Positions 25,911 through 34,566 of a stretch of DNA of 64,000 nucleotides are shown in pieces; positions within the stretch are counted from its first letter, which is position 1, and every line of letters starts with the position of its first letter. The DNA comes from Bacteroidales bacterium UBA2861. GTDB taxonomy: Bacteria > Bacteroidota > Bacteroidia > Bacteroidales > UBA932. The DNA lies in the NCBI GenBank assembly GCA_002350615.1, contig DEFD01000025.1, positions 1 to 64,000 of the forward strand. The letters are read 5' to 3'. The notes beneath the pieces are model-generated. The model saw nothing but the letters and a program-made list of their open reading frames with translations. It was not told where the DNA came from and did not search any database. The translations under genes were made by a program, and so were the position numbers.

Positions 25911-27365
25911 ATGATAGACCGTAGAAACTTTTTGAAAGTAGCCGGCGTTGCAGCGGCAGCCGTCGCCCTGGACGCATGTAAGCCGTCCGGCAAGGCAGCC
26001 GCCGGAGCAGCCAGCGCCAAACGTATCGTAGGTGCCAACGGGAAAGTGGACGTGGCTCTCATCGGAATAGGCCACCGCGGACTCGAGAATGCCAAAATGG
26101 TGCAGGCCACGGGGCTTGCCAACGTAATCGCCATCTGCGACGTCAACCTTGGCGCCCCCCACACCCAGGAAGCCATGGCCATGTTCCCGGAAGCGAAACA
26201 GTACAAGGATTTCCGCCGGATGTTCGACGAGATGCACTCCCAGATAGAGGCAGTCTTCGTATCCACCCCGGATTTCTCCCACTTCCCCATCTGCATGAGG
26301 GCCATCAAGGAAGGCATCCATGTATATTGCGAGAAGCCCCTCTGCCGCACATTCCACGAAAACGAACTTCTCATGCAGGCGGCGCGCAAGTACTCCTCGG
26401 TCGTAACCCAGATGGGCAACCAGGGACACTCCGGCGAACAGTATTACCAGTTCCAGGACTGGATGAAGGCCGGCATCATCAAGGACGTCACCAAGATCGT
26501 GGCCCACATGAACAACGACCGCCGCTGGCATGTCCTGGACCCGAATATCAGCAAATTCCCCGATGCGGAGCCCATCCCCGCCACGATGGACTGGGATGTA
26601 TGGCAGAGCCAGACCATGTTCCACGATTACAGCCACTGGCTGGATGAAGGCAACTGGCGCTGCTGGTACGACTTCGGAATGGGAGCCCTCGGCGACTGGG
26701 GCGCACATATCTTCGACACCTGCCATGAATTCCTCAAGCTCGGACTTCCCGACGAGGTGAGCATGACGCACGCCGAAGGTCATAACGACTATTTCTTCCC
26801 GATGGCTTCCACCATCGAGTTCAAGTTCCCCCGCAGGGGTTCCATGCCTGCCTGCACCCTCACCTGGTACGACGGTATCAACAACCTGCCAGAACTTCCC
26901 GAAGGTTATGGCGTGAGCCAGGTTGGCGACGTTCCCACCGTGAACGGAGGCGAACTTAAGAAAGTCAAGGTAAACCCCGGAAAAGAGATCTACGCCCGCG
27001 ACTTCATCCTCAAGGGAGCTTCCCACTCCTCTCCCCTCAGCATAGTTCCCGCGGATCTGCAGAAGCAGATGGAAGCGGAGCACAGGATTCCGGATCCGGT
27101 TCCCGCCGATTCGCCCATCCGCAAGAAATGGAGTCATCACACCAACTTCCTCGAGGCCTGCATGGGCAAGGCACAGGCCCACTCCCCCTTCGAAATCGCA
27201 GGCGAGCTCGCCCAGGTGCAGAATCTCGGCGTAATCGCCCAGAGGCTCAACACCAGCTTCAAGTTCGACAGGACCAGCAAGGAAATCATAGACAACCCCT
27301 TCGCCAACGCCCTCCTCACGGGCATTCCTCCGCGCAAGGGCTGGGAAGATTATTACACCGTCTAA
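25911..27365 (+). CDS. Gfo/Idh/MocA oxidoreductase with Tat leader
   Basis: 484 residues. The N terminus MIDRRNFLKVAGVAAAAVAL is a twin-arginine signal, and Cys23 after ALDA could be lipidated. The NAD-binding Rossmann domain starts at VDVALIGIGHRGLENA (about 45-60); the family motif EKPLCR is at about 141. The C-terminal half is the substrate domain. Proteins of this group act on periplasmic sugars or sugar derivatives; recent work ties Gfo/Idh plus DUF1080 pairs to oxidation and elimination of glycosidic bonds. It lies 12 bp upstream of such a DUF1080 gene and is a likely client of the tatA-tatC pair at 13155-14119. Confidence 0.9.
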   Translation: MIDRRNFLKVAGVAAAAVALDACKPSGKAAAGAASAKRIVGANGKVDVALIGIGHRGLENAKMVQATGLANVIAICDVNLGAPHTQEAMAMFPEAKQYKDFRRMFDEMHSQIEAVFVSTPDFSHFPICMRAIKEGIHVYCEKPLCRTFHENELLMQAARKYSSVVTQMGNQGHSGEQYYQFQDWMKAGIIKDVTKIVAHMNNDRRWHVLDPNISKFPDAEPIPATMDWDVWQSQTMFHDYSHWLDEGNWRCWYDFGMGALGDWGAHIFDTCHEFLKLGLPDEVSMTHAEGHNDYFFPMASTIEFKFPRRGSMPACTLTWYDGINNLPELPEGYGVSQVGDVPTVNGGELKKVKVNPGKEIYARDFILKGASHSSPLSIVPADLQKQMEAEHRIPDPVPADSPIRKKWSHHTNFLEACMGKAQAHSPFEIAGELAQVQNLGVIAQRLNTSFKFDRTSKEIIDNPFANALLTGIPPRKGWEDYYTV

Positions 27366-27377
27366 TATTATATGATC

Positions 27378-28718
27378 ATGAAAAAGATTTTTTTACTACC
27401 CGCAATATTCCTGCTTGCCGCATGCGGCGCCAAGTGGGAACCCCTTTTCAACGGCAAGGACCTGAGCGGATGGCATCAGGTGACCGGAGAAGCCCCCTTC
27501 ACGGTTGAAGACGGATGCATCGTCACCACCGGAATCGCAGGAAATGTCAATTCCTTCCTTGCGGCCGATAAAGAATACGGCGATTTCATCCTTGAGTTCG
27601 AATTCAAGATGGAAGAAGGATTCAATTCCGGCGTCCAGTTCCGCGGGCATCTGGACAGCACATCCCGCGTTTACGGATACCAGTTCGAGCACTGCGGCAA
27701 CGCTGGACGCAGCTGGACCGGAGGCATCTATGACGAGCGCCGCCGCGGATGGCTGTACAAGCTTACCTGGAATCCCGAAGGCCGCGCCGCCAACAGGCTC
27801 GGCGAATGGAACAAGGGCCGTATCGAAGCCGTGGGCAACCATCTCCGCACCTTCGTGAACGGAGTTCTCTGCTCCGATGTCATTGACGACTATGACGCAA
27901 GCGGTATCATCGCCCTGCAGTCCCACGCCGCATACAGCAACGAAAAGATGATAGGCCAGCACGCAAGCTGGCGCAACATCCGCATCTGCACTGAGAATCC
28001 CGGAAAGCACATGCTCAAGACCGACGGCCACGTCTATCAGTACAACTGGATTTCCAACACCCTGAGCGAACGCCAGAAGGCGGAAGGATGGAAGCTCCTC
28101 TGGGACGGCAAGACCACCGAGGGCTGGCGCAGCGCAAAGGGCGACGCCTTCCCCGAGCATGGCTGGCACATCGAAAACGGTGAACTCGTGGTCGAGAGCA
28201 GCGACGGTGCCGAGGCCCGCAACGGCGGAGACATCATCACCGTGGACCAGTACAAGAATTTCTGGCTCAGCGTAGATTTCAAGATCACTCCGGGCGCCAA
28301 CAGCGGCATCAAGTACTTCGTACGTCCCGACCTCTACAACAGCCAGGGTTCGGCGATTGGATGCGAATTCCAGATCCTTGACGACAAGCGTCATCCCGAC
28401 GCCACCAAGGGCGTGGAAGGCAACCGTACGCTGGCATCCCTCTACGACCTCATCCGTGCCGAGAAGCAGGATGCATGGTTCTACGAGAAACAGTGGAACA
28501 CCGCATGGGTCATCGTGGAAGGAAACCACGTGGAGCATTACCTCAACGGCGTCAAGGTTGTTGAATATGAGCGCAATACCCAGGAATGGAACGCTCTGGT
28601 AGCCTACAGCAAGTACAAGAACTGGGACAACTTCGGCAACCACGAAACCGGTCACATCCTGCTGCAGGACCACGGTAACGAAGTCCACTTCAAAAACATC
28701 CTGATTAAAGAGCTCTAA
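27378..28718 (+). CDS. Lipoprotein with two DUF1080 (3-keto-glycoside hydrolase-like) domains
   Basis: 446 residues from the ATG at 27378. Signal peptide [16 protein letters not shown], lipidated Cys16. Two concanavalin-like DUF1080 domains follow in tandem: about 20-215 ([16 protein letters not shown] to WRNIRIC) and about 240-446 ([16 protein letters not shown] to the end). Members of this family have been shown to cleave 3-keto-glycosides made by Gfo/Idh-type oxidases. The neighbouring Tat oxidoreductase fits that scheme. The tandem fusion is less usual than a single domain. Confidence 0.88.
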   Translation: MKKIFLLPAIFLLAACGAKWEPLFNGKDLSGWHQVTGEAPFTVEDGCIVTTGIAGNVNSFLAADKEYGDFILEFEFKMEEGFNSGVQFRGHLDSTSRVYGYQFEHCGNAGRSWTGGIYDERRRGWLYKLTWNPEGRAANRLGEWNKGRIEAVGNHLRTFVNGVLCSDVIDDYDASGIIALQSHAAYSNEKMIGQHASWRNIRICTENPGKHMLKTDGHVYQYNWISNTLSERQKAEGWKLLWDGKTTEGWRSAKGDAFPEHGWHIENGELVVESSDGAEARNGGDIITVDQYKNFWLSVDFKITPGANSGIKYFVRPDLYNSQGSAIGCEFQILDDKRHPDATKGVEGNRTLASLYDLIRAEKQDAWFYEKQWNTAWVIVEGNHVEHYLNGVKVVEYERNTQEWNALVAYSKYKNWDNFGNHETGHILLQDHGNEVHFKNILIKEL

Positions 28719-28725
28719 TCGATAG

Positions 28726-28752
28726 AACATCACCCCCGCGGGTGATGTTTTA
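28726..28752 (+). terminator. Terminator after the DUF1080 gene, overlapping the end of xerD
   Basis: AACATCACCC, loop CCGC, GGGTGATGTT, then TTATTAT. The right arm and most of the left lie inside the last codons of the convergent xerD gene. Confidence 0.75.
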
Positions 28753-29593
28753 TTATATTGCCCATCCAGGTGCGGGCGTCGATGTGCGTGTAAATCTCGG
28801 TCGTGAGTATGCTCTCATGGCCGAGCATTTCCTGGACGACACGAAGGTCCGCGCCGTTTTCTATGAGATGGGTGGCGAAGGAATGCCGGAAGGTGTGCGG
28901 GGATATTTCCTTGTCCACGCCCGCCAGAAGCGCCTGCTTCTTTATCATGTTGAAAACAGAAATCCTGCTCAGGGGCTTTCCGAAGCGGTTCAGGAAGACA
29001 AAGCTGTCGTCCGCGCCGCCGCCGAGGAGTTCCTGCCTCGCCGCCATCCAGTTGCGGTACCACTCCACGGCCACTTCGCCCATGGGCACCAGCCTTTCCT
29101 TGTCGCCTTTGCCGATCACCCGCACGAAACCGTCGCCGTCATATACCCCCGAAACCGGGAGATTGCAGAGTTCGCTCACCCGGAGGCCGCAGCCGTAGAG
29201 CATCTCCAGTATCGCCCTGTCACGGACTCCCTTCCAGGAAGATGTATCCACGCTGCCCATTATTGCATCCACCTCCTCAACTGAAAGGACGGCCGGCAGA
29301 TAGCGCCCGAGCTTGGGATAGTCCAGCCTGTCGCAGGGATTGTCCTGACGCTCCCCTTCCAGCACCAGCCATCCGTAGTAGGAACGCAGCGAACTGATCA
29401 GCCGGGACTGGCTCCGGCGCGACAAGGAATCCGCTCGGGAAGCGACGTAATCCCTGATTTCATCGGCCGTAAGGCGTGAAGCATCGCCTCCGAAGGCATC
29501 GCAGAGCTCGCCCACATCGTGAAGATAGGCCGATACCGTATTGGCGGAGAGCTGCCGCTCCATCCGGAGGTAGTATGCATACTGCTTGAGCAT
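28730..29593 (-). CDS. xerD: Site-specific tyrosine recombinase XerD
   Basis: 287 residues from the ATG at 29591-29593. The N-terminal SAM-like core-binding domain covers about 1-85. The catalytic domain keeps all residues: R138, K162, H233, R236, H259 and nucleophile Y268 (IYTHID). XerD resolves chromosome dimers with a partner recombinase. The absence of phage or transposon genes nearby favours the housekeeping role over an integrase. A TATATTTG box is three bases from the ATG. It diverges from the C11 peptidase gene. Confidence 0.85.
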   Translation of the reverse strand: MLKQYAYYLRMERQLSANTVSAYLHDVGELCDAFGGDASRLTADEIRDYVASRADSLSRRSQSRLISSLRSYYGWLVLEGERQDNPCDRLDYPKLGRYLPAVLSVEEVDAIMGSVDTSSWKGVRDRAILEMLYGCGLRVSELCNLPVSGVYDGDGFVRVIGKGDKERLVPMGEVAVEWYRNWMAARQELLGGGADDSFVFLNRFGKPLSRISVFNMIKKQALLAGVDKEISPHTFRHSFATHLIENGADLRVVQEMLGHESILTTEIYTHIDARTWMGNIIKHHPRG

Positions 29594-29596
29594 ACA

Positions 29597-29625
29597 CAAA
29601 TATATAAATAAAAACCTTATCTTTG
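29597..29625. promoter_or_regulatory. Divergent -7 boxes for xerD and the C11 peptidase gene
   Basis: TATATTTG on the minus strand (29597-29604) and TATCTTTG on the plus strand (29618-29625), each within five bases of its start codon. Both genes would then have nearly leaderless mRNAs. The promoters overlap, so they may compete. Confidence 0.5.
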
Positions 29626-29629
29626 CGCG

Positions 29630-30931
29630 ATGCGAAAGTTTGCACGGATAGTAATCGCCCTGATGCTGACGGCCATGGTTCCCGCCTGCCAGACGAATAT
29701 TTATTATCCGAACGAACTGGACCGTTTCGAAAGCCTGACCGCCCCGTCCACGGTGCTCCTGATATACGGGGTGGCCTTCAACAATCTCAACTCCTACATT
29801 CAGGGGAACCTGAATACCGTGGCAAGGAACAAACTTCCCGCCCCGGGTTCGGACCAGGTGATCCTTTCCTTCACGAATTTCAGCGACGGCGCATTATCAT
29901 GGAAAAAGGAGAATCCCTCCCATCTGATACGCTATTCCACCTTCGACGGCAAAGTGCGAAGGGATACCGTCCTCACCATAGAGGCGGGGCGGAAGGCAGT
30001 GGATCCGGAAGTGATGAAAGAAGTGCTCGATTATGTGCGCAGCCACTACAAGGCGGAACGCTACGGCCTCATACTCTCCTCCCACGGTTCCGGCTGGCTC
30101 CCGGCAGGATATGTTTACACCGAGGAACAGGACAGGTGGATGCATTACCACGAGTTGGGCAGCGGAGTCGCGAACAAGATTCCCTGGAACTCCGTAAAAC
30201 GTTTCCCCGCCTTTTCCGGTCCCCTTACCAAGACCTTCGGAGCCGAATATCACGGAGAATACAACGTAAGCGCCGAGGTTTATGAAATGTCCGTACCGAG
30301 CCTTGCAAAGGCCATAGGGACAGGCTGGGACTTCATAGTGCTGGACGCATGCTTCATGGGCTGCGTAGAGGTTGCCTGGGAGCTGAGGAACTGCGCAGAC
30401 GAGCTCTGCATATCGGCAGCCGAGGTGCTTGCCGACGGATTCAATTACAAGTCCATGTCGGACATCGTCTTCCGCAGGGGCGAGGTGGCTGAAAACATCT
30501 GCCGCTCGTATTTCGACCATTACTCCAATCACAGCAGCTACCGTTCCGCCACCATAGCCAACGTACGGACGGCCGGCCTGGAGAATCTGAAAAATGTCTG
30601 CAAGACACTGGTTGGCAAATATAAAACCGAACTGTCGGAGGCTGACACGTCCGCCATACAGGTCTTCAGTCAGAACGGAAGGAAATGGTTCTACGACCTG
30701 CGGGACGTATTTGTCAAAAGCGGTATTTCTCCCGAAGACGACGCCCTGCTTTGCGACGCCCTGGACAAATGCATCAGCTACAAGGCGGCCACCGCCAGGA
30801 TCATGGACAATATAGATATCCGGACATTCTGCGGCCTGTCCATGTTCCTTCCAACCAAGGCGGACACCGTACTCATCAACGCCTACCGGGAAAATTCCTG
30901 GAACAAAGAGGTGAATTTGGTTGAAGAATAA
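29630..30931 (+). CDS. Clostripain-family (C11) cysteine peptidase, lipoprotein
   Basis: 433 residues. Signal peptide with lipobox AMVPAC (Cys20). The caspase-like catalytic pair is visible: His in LILSSHGSGW (about 151) and Cys in VLDACFMGCVE (about 240). Clostripain-like peptidases cleave after Arg or Lys. Unlike clostripain there is no obvious cleaved linker peptide. In this phylum many copies are surface or periplasmic lipoproteins. Fimbrillins of the FimA type are matured by Arg/Lys-specific proteases, so a link to the fimbrial operon downstream is possible but unproven. Confidence 0.85.
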   Translation: MRKFARIVIALMLTAMVPACQTNIYYPNELDRFESLTAPSTVLLIYGVAFNNLNSYIQGNLNTVARNKLPAPGSDQVILSFTNFSDGALSWKKENPSHLIRYSTFDGKVRRDTVLTIEAGRKAVDPEVMKEVLDYVRSHYKAERYGLILSSHGSGWLPAGYVYTEEQDRWMHYHELGSGVANKIPWNSVKRFPAFSGPLTKTFGAEYHGEYNVSAEVYEMSVPSLAKAIGTGWDFIVLDACFMGCVEVAWELRNCADELCISAAEVLADGFNYKSMSDIVFRRGEVAENICRSYFDHYSNHSSYRSATIANVRTAGLENLKNVCKTLVGKYKTELSEADTSAIQVFSQNGRKWFYDLRDVFVKSGISPEDDALLCDALDKCISYKAATARIMDNIDIRTFCGLSMFLPTKADTVLINAYRENSWNKEVNLVEE

Positions 30932-30947
30932 TTTTTTTCTATATTTG
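30916..30947 (+). promoter_or_regulatory. Promoter of the rplY-pth operon
   Basis: TTTG (30916-30919), 20-bp spacer, TATATTTG (30940-30947): a full consensus match, lying partly inside the end of the peptidase gene. Confidence 0.75.
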
Positions 30948-30956
30948 CGCCCGCAT

Positions 30957-31034
30957 TTGAAAACCCGTAAGGGCTTTGGTGCAATGGGATTCGGGCCAGC
31001 CCCGAATTGAGTAACACATTTTAAATTAAACGAA
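30957..31034 (+). promoter_or_regulatory. Structured leader before ribosomal protein L25
   Basis: Two hairpins can form in the 5' untranslated region: AAACCC-GTAA-GGG with following TTT near 30960-30976, and ATTCGGG-CCAGC-CCCGAAT near 30989-31007. Leaders of ribosomal protein genes often bind the encoded protein; no known leader family was recognised here. Confidence 0.4.
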
Positions 31035-31616
31035 ATGCAGCATTTTGAACTCAAAGGCCAGATCCGCCAGGTCGGAAACAAGGCCGTAATCAAAGCTTTC
31101 CGCAAACAGGGTCTCGTCCCCTGCAATCTCTACGGAGCAGGACTCCAGAACATCCTTTTCACAGTTGACGCAAAAGAGCTCAAGGGCGTTACCGACACCC
31201 CCAAGGCCTACATCGTGGATCTCGTCCTCGACGGCAAGACCTACCCTGCAGTCCTTCACGAACTCCAGTGGCATCCTGTAAAGGACAACTGCCTGCATGT
31301 GGATTTCCTCGCAGTTGACGCCAAGAAACCTGTGGCAATCAGCGTTCCGCTCGTAATCTCGGGCCACGCAGTAGGTGTGCAGAAGGGTGGTAAATTCGTG
31401 CAGAACCTCAGGGCCCTGCGCATCAGCGCCCTCATGGACAAACTTCCCGATGACATCACCATCGACATCTCCAAGCTCGACATCGACAAGAAGATCAAGG
31501 CGGCTGACGTGAAACTGGAAGGCATTTCCATCCTCACCGACAAGGACGCTGTCATCTGCACCGTGCGCGCAACCCGCAACATGGATTCCGGCGCCGCAGC
31601 TGAAAGCGCAGAGTAA
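31035..31616 (+). CDS. rplY: 50S ribosomal protein L25 (Ctc form)
   Basis: 193 residues: an N-terminal L25 domain that binds 5S rRNA (about 1-95) and the C-terminal Ctc/TL5 beta domain (about 96-185), ending in an Ala/Glu tail. The long Ctc form is standard outside the gamma-proteobacteria. It shares an operon with pth (12-bp gap), a widely conserved pair. Confidence 0.95.
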   Translation: MQHFELKGQIRQVGNKAVIKAFRKQGLVPCNLYGAGLQNILFTVDAKELKGVTDTPKAYIVDLVLDGKTYPAVLHELQWHPVKDNCLHVDFLAVDAKKPVAISVPLVISGHAVGVQKGGKFVQNLRALRISALMDKLPDDITIDISKLDIDKKIKAADVKLEGISILTDKDAVICTVRATRNMDSGAAAESAE

Positions 31617-31628
31617 AATCATTCCGAC

Positions 31629-32231
31629 ATGGCCGGGGAGAGTTACCTTGTCGCAGGTCTGGGCAATATAGGCCCGGAATACGAGCTCACCAGGCACAAT
31701 ATGGGATTTATGGTATTGGATGCCTGGGCTCAGGCATCCAATATCTCTTTTGAGACGCAGCGCTACGGGGACCTTGCCGTCCTGCAGACCCGTGGCAGGC
31801 ATTTCTACCTTCTGAAACCTTCCACCTACATGAACCTCAGCGGAAATGCAATCCGCTACTGGCTGTCCAAACTTCCCGTCCCCCAGGAACGGCTGATGGT
31901 GATCTGCGACGACATCAACCTCCCCTTCGGCACCCTGCGTCTCAGGGCAAGGGGCAGCGACGGAGGACACAACGGGCTCAAAAATATCATCGAATGCATA
32001 GGCAATGCGGACTTCGCCCGCATCAGGATGGGCGTAGGCCATGAATTTTCAGAAGGCAGGCAGATTGACTATGTGCTCGGACGCCTTTCCGAAGAGGAAC
32101 TCAAGGCCATGCCCGATCTTGGCAAGAAGGTGATCTCCGGCATCTCCGACTGGGCTTTCGCGGGGATTGACCGCGCCATGAACACGCTCAACACGAAGCC
32201 TTCCGCGGCCAATTCCGCAGAATCGAAATAA
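31629..32231 (+). CDS. pth: Peptidyl-tRNA hydrolase
   Basis: 200 residues. It recycles peptidyl-tRNA dropped from ribosomes. The conserved GLGNIGPEYELTRHNMGF holds the catalytic His (23); Asn and Asp equivalents occur in PSTYMNLSG (about 70) and VICDDINLPFG (about 95-105). RGSDGGHNGLKNI (about 112-124) binds the tRNA end. All key residues are present. Confidence 0.95.
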   Translation: MAGESYLVAGLGNIGPEYELTRHNMGFMVLDAWAQASNISFETQRYGDLAVLQTRGRHFYLLKPSTYMNLSGNAIRYWLSKLPVPQERLMVICDDINLPFGTLRLRARGSDGGHNGLKNIIECIGNADFARIRMGVGHEFSEGRQIDYVLGRLSEEELKAMPDLGKKVISGISDWAFAGIDRAMNTLNTKPSAANSAESK

Positions 32232-32254
32232 TTTTTTCAAAATCCATGCAACGT

Positions 32255-32350
32255 TTCGCCCTGTGCCTGCATCTTTGATGTAGGTTTAGGTTTTAGTACA
32301 CGTCTAAGGGTCGAGGGCCGTGAGGCTGGCGGCCCTTTCCTATTTTATCC
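32255..32350 (+). ncRNA. Candidate small RNA or leader with terminator between pth and the M6 protease gene
   Basis: The 178-bp gap holds a -7-like CATCTTTG (32270-32277), then unstructured sequence, then a hairpin AGGGCCG-(9 nt)-CGGCCCT (32314-32336) followed by TTTCCTATTTT. This is the layout of a 60-70 nt transcript with its own terminator, or of the pth terminator alone. No RNA family was recognised. Confidence 0.3.
32314..32347 (+). terminator. Intrinsic terminator upstream of the M6 protease gene
   Basis: Seven-base GC stem AGGGCCG/CGGCCCT followed by a T-rich tail. Confidence 0.65.
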
Positions 32351-32359
32351 CATGGAAGA

Positions 32360-32399
32360 TTGCTAAATAAGGAAAAGCTTCGTATTTTTGCGATACGAA
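32360..32399 (+). promoter_or_regulatory. M6 protease promoter with overlapping palindrome
   Basis: TTG (32360-32362), 20 bp, TATTTTTG (32383-32390). The -7 box sits within the inverted repeat TTCGTAT-TTTTGCG-ATACGAA (32379-32399), a plausible operator that would block the promoter when bound. Confidence 0.55.
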
Positions 32400-32409
32400 C
32401 CTGAACCTT

Positions 32410-34095
32410 ATGAAGAGATCCGTCTTCATAACCGCCCTGCTGTGCGCCCTCGTGTGCCGCATTCCCGGGGCATCGGCCGCCAATGACGTAAAGGCGACTG
32501 TGATTCCCGTGCAGTTTCAGGACCTCCGTTTCACCAGCGCCCCCACCCTTCTGGACTCGCTTTTGAAAGCGTCTGTGGATTATTGGCAGGAGCAGTTCTC
32601 CGGCAAGGCCGCCTTCAGCCTGGAACGGGGGCCAACCGTCACACTGTCAGGCAGTTTCAGATACTACGGCGCCAACGACACTGACAGGACCGACGCCCTC
32701 CTGTACACAGGCGTCAAGGAAGCCTGCCAGATTGCCGGCGCGTCCCTTGATTTCTCGAAGGCGGGAGGTCTTATCTTCGTGGTCCCGGGCATGAGCGAAT
32801 CCGACAGCGGAGACCCGGACATGTTCTGGCCCCAGTACTCTTCCCTTGCGGACCGCAACATGTATTTCTACATGAACGGCAGGCGCATCACGGACTACGC
32901 CATAGTGAATGAACTCGGCGCCGACGGAAAAACGGCGGGCATAGGCACCTTCTGCCATGAATTCGGGCACGTACTCGGCCTTAAGGACTTTTACGATACG
33001 GACGGAGAACTGAGCGGAGGACTCGCCAGAGGCATGTGGGGCAGCCTTTCCCTGATGGACAAAGGCAATGAGAATGACGGCGGACACACCCCTCCGAATC
33101 TCTGCGCTGCGGAAAGATGGTGTCTCTCTACGGGAGAAAGCGTCAGAATCGACAGTTCCGGCATCTACACCATGGAGCCGATAGGCAGGAACGGCCGCTA
33201 CGGCCTCATAGAGGGAAGTTCGGCAAAAGAGGTCTGGCTCCTGGAGAACCGGCAGGCGACCGGAAGGGACGCCCATATCGGCGGCAGCGGGCTGCTCCTG
33301 ACCCATATCGACCGCAGTTCCAGGCCGGCAGGCTATTCCAGCTACTACAAGGTGGAGCTTACCGCATACCAGCGCTGGCGCAACAATCAAGTGAACTGCA
33401 ATCCCGAACACCAATGCTGCTCGATTGTTCCGGCAGATGCATCCGCCACTACTGTGGCCGGAGCTTTCTACACCTCCGACGGACCGGCCTACCCGCTTAA
33501 TATTAGCAATATAAGTTTCGATGTCGATGGAAACGCCAGATTCACGGTATCCCGTCCGCTGAGCCAAAACTGGCTGCGGGTATTCCAGACCGAAGCCATC
33601 CTTGCCTGGAGTACGGACAGCCGTGCAGGTCAGGTGGACAGCTGCCTGGTGGAACTCAGCTGCGGAGGATGGGACAGCCCGCGCATCTTTTATCCTTCCC
33701 GCTCCGATGAAAACATATATGCCTGCATTCTCCGGGGGCTCTCTCCGAAAACTGACTACAGCTACACTGTAAAGGCATATTACAAGGATTCGGGAGTGTT
33801 TTCCATCGAAGGGACTTTCAGCACGCTCTCCTACAGGGACGGGAGTTTTCCTTTCATCTTCCTTCCCCGTGACGGGAGGGACAAATCCGGGCATTTCGCC
33901 CGCGGAACAAGGATTCCGCTCACCGTGTTCAACGCCCCCGATGCAGTCCGCATCGAATGGTATTTCAACGGCGGCGAGGCAAGTCACGATTCCGAAGGGA
34001 TGTTCACGATCAGCAGGAGCGGAACGCTCAAGGCCATGGTTTACTGGGCGGACGGCAGTGTGGACATAATCGAAAAGGAGGTGCAGACAAGATGA
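32410..34095 (+). CDS. Secreted M6-family metalloprotease
   Basis: 561 residues with a signal peptide (MKRSVFITALLCALVCRIPGASA). The zinc site HEFGHVLGLKDFYD (about 182-195) follows the HExxHxxGxxD pattern of M6 (immune inhibitor A-like) peptidases. The C-terminal half (about 380-561) contains fibronectin III-like strands. There is no lipobox. It overlaps the next gene as ATGA, so the two are coupled. Such enzymes often degrade host or matrix proteins; no substrate can be inferred here. Confidence 0.88.
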   Translation: MKRSVFITALLCALVCRIPGASAANDVKATVIPVQFQDLRFTSAPTLLDSLLKASVDYWQEQFSGKAAFSLERGPTVTLSGSFRYYGANDTDRTDALLYTGVKEACQIAGASLDFSKAGGLIFVVPGMSESDSGDPDMFWPQYSSLADRNMYFYMNGRRITDYAIVNELGADGKTAGIGTFCHEFGHVLGLKDFYDTDGELSGGLARGMWGSLSLMDKGNENDGGHTPPNLCAAERWCLSTGESVRIDSSGIYTMEPIGRNGRYGLIEGSSAKEVWLLENRQATGRDAHIGGSGLLLTHIDRSSRPAGYSSYYKVELTAYQRWRNNQVNCNPEHQCCSIVPADASATTVAGAFYTSDGPAYPLNISNISFDVDGNARFTVSRPLSQNWLRVFQTEAILAWSTDSRAGQVDSCLVELSCGGWDSPRIFYPSRSDENIYACILRGLSPKTDYSYTVKAYYKDSGVFSIEGTFSTLSYRDGSFPFIFLPRDGRDKSGHFARGTRIPLTVFNAPDAVRIEWYFNGGEASHDSEGMFTISRSGTLKAMVYWADGSVDIIEKEVQTR

Positions 34096-34499
34096 AAAGA
34101 TTCCTTCTCATACTGTTCTGCCATATCGCGGTCCTGACTGCATGCAACCGGGAAGCCGACCTACGTGACAGTTTCTCCGAAAGCGAGGGCATCGGCCTCA
34201 GCGTAAAGGGCAGGAAAGTTTTCAAATACAATGCATTGAACTGCCAGAGTTCCTTCAACAGGGAGAGATGCGAATTCCGTCTGTGCACGGACAACATGTC
34301 CGACTTCGTACGTGTCCGGCTTTCCGGCATCCCTGCCGAAAAAGGGCAGCGGCTCAGCGGGGATGTCAGCTGGACCACAAGCAACAATGTGGACCGGAAA
34401 AAAGACATCGGATTTGAGGTGATACGCTGCGAAAACGACAGGTTCTGGCTCTGGTCTTCTTCCTCGCGGATTGGAATCGTCCTAAGAGTACTGGACTGA
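34092..34499 (+). CDS. Small lipoprotein of unknown function, coupled to the M6 protease
   Basis: 135 residues from the ATG at 34092, which overlaps the protease stop as ATGA (a longer upstream frame exists but lies in the protease gene). Signal peptide MKRFLLILFCHIAVLTAC, Cys18 lipidated. The rest is a single small, probably beta-rich domain (FRLCTDNMSDFVRVRLSGIPAEKGQRLSG) reminiscent of a carbohydrate-binding or Ig-like fold, but no family is recognised. Its tight coupling suggests a partner, inhibitor or anchor of the protease. Confidence 0.65.
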   Translation: MKRFLLILFCHIAVLTACNREADLRDSFSESEGIGLSVKGRKVFKYNALNCQSSFNRERCEFRLCTDNMSDFVRVRLSGIPAEKGQRLSGDVSWTTSNNVDRKKDIGFEVIRCENDRFWLWSSSSRIGIVLRVLD

Positions 34500-34504
34500 T
34501 TTTG

Positions 34505-34559
34505 GACCAATTTAGACCAATTCAAGGCTTGGAAAATAGCATTTCATTTGCTATCTTTG
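34505..34559 (+). promoter_or_regulatory. Fimbrial operon promoter with two direct repeats upstream
   Basis: GACCAATTTA (34505-34514) and GACCAATTCA (34515-34524) repeat with a 10-bp period, one helical turn, directly before CTTG (34528-34531). After a 20-bp spacer comes TATCTTTG (34552-34559). The repeats look like a site for a regulator binding one face of the DNA. Confidence 0.6.
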
Positions 34560-34566
34560 CGCCATC

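Noticed and set aside
28730..29593. Reading the tyrosine recombinase as an integrase of a mobile element or as a fimbrial invertase
   Set aside because: No inverted repeats or attachment sites flank it, its length and motifs fit XerD, and the fimbrial promoter has no invertible flanks.
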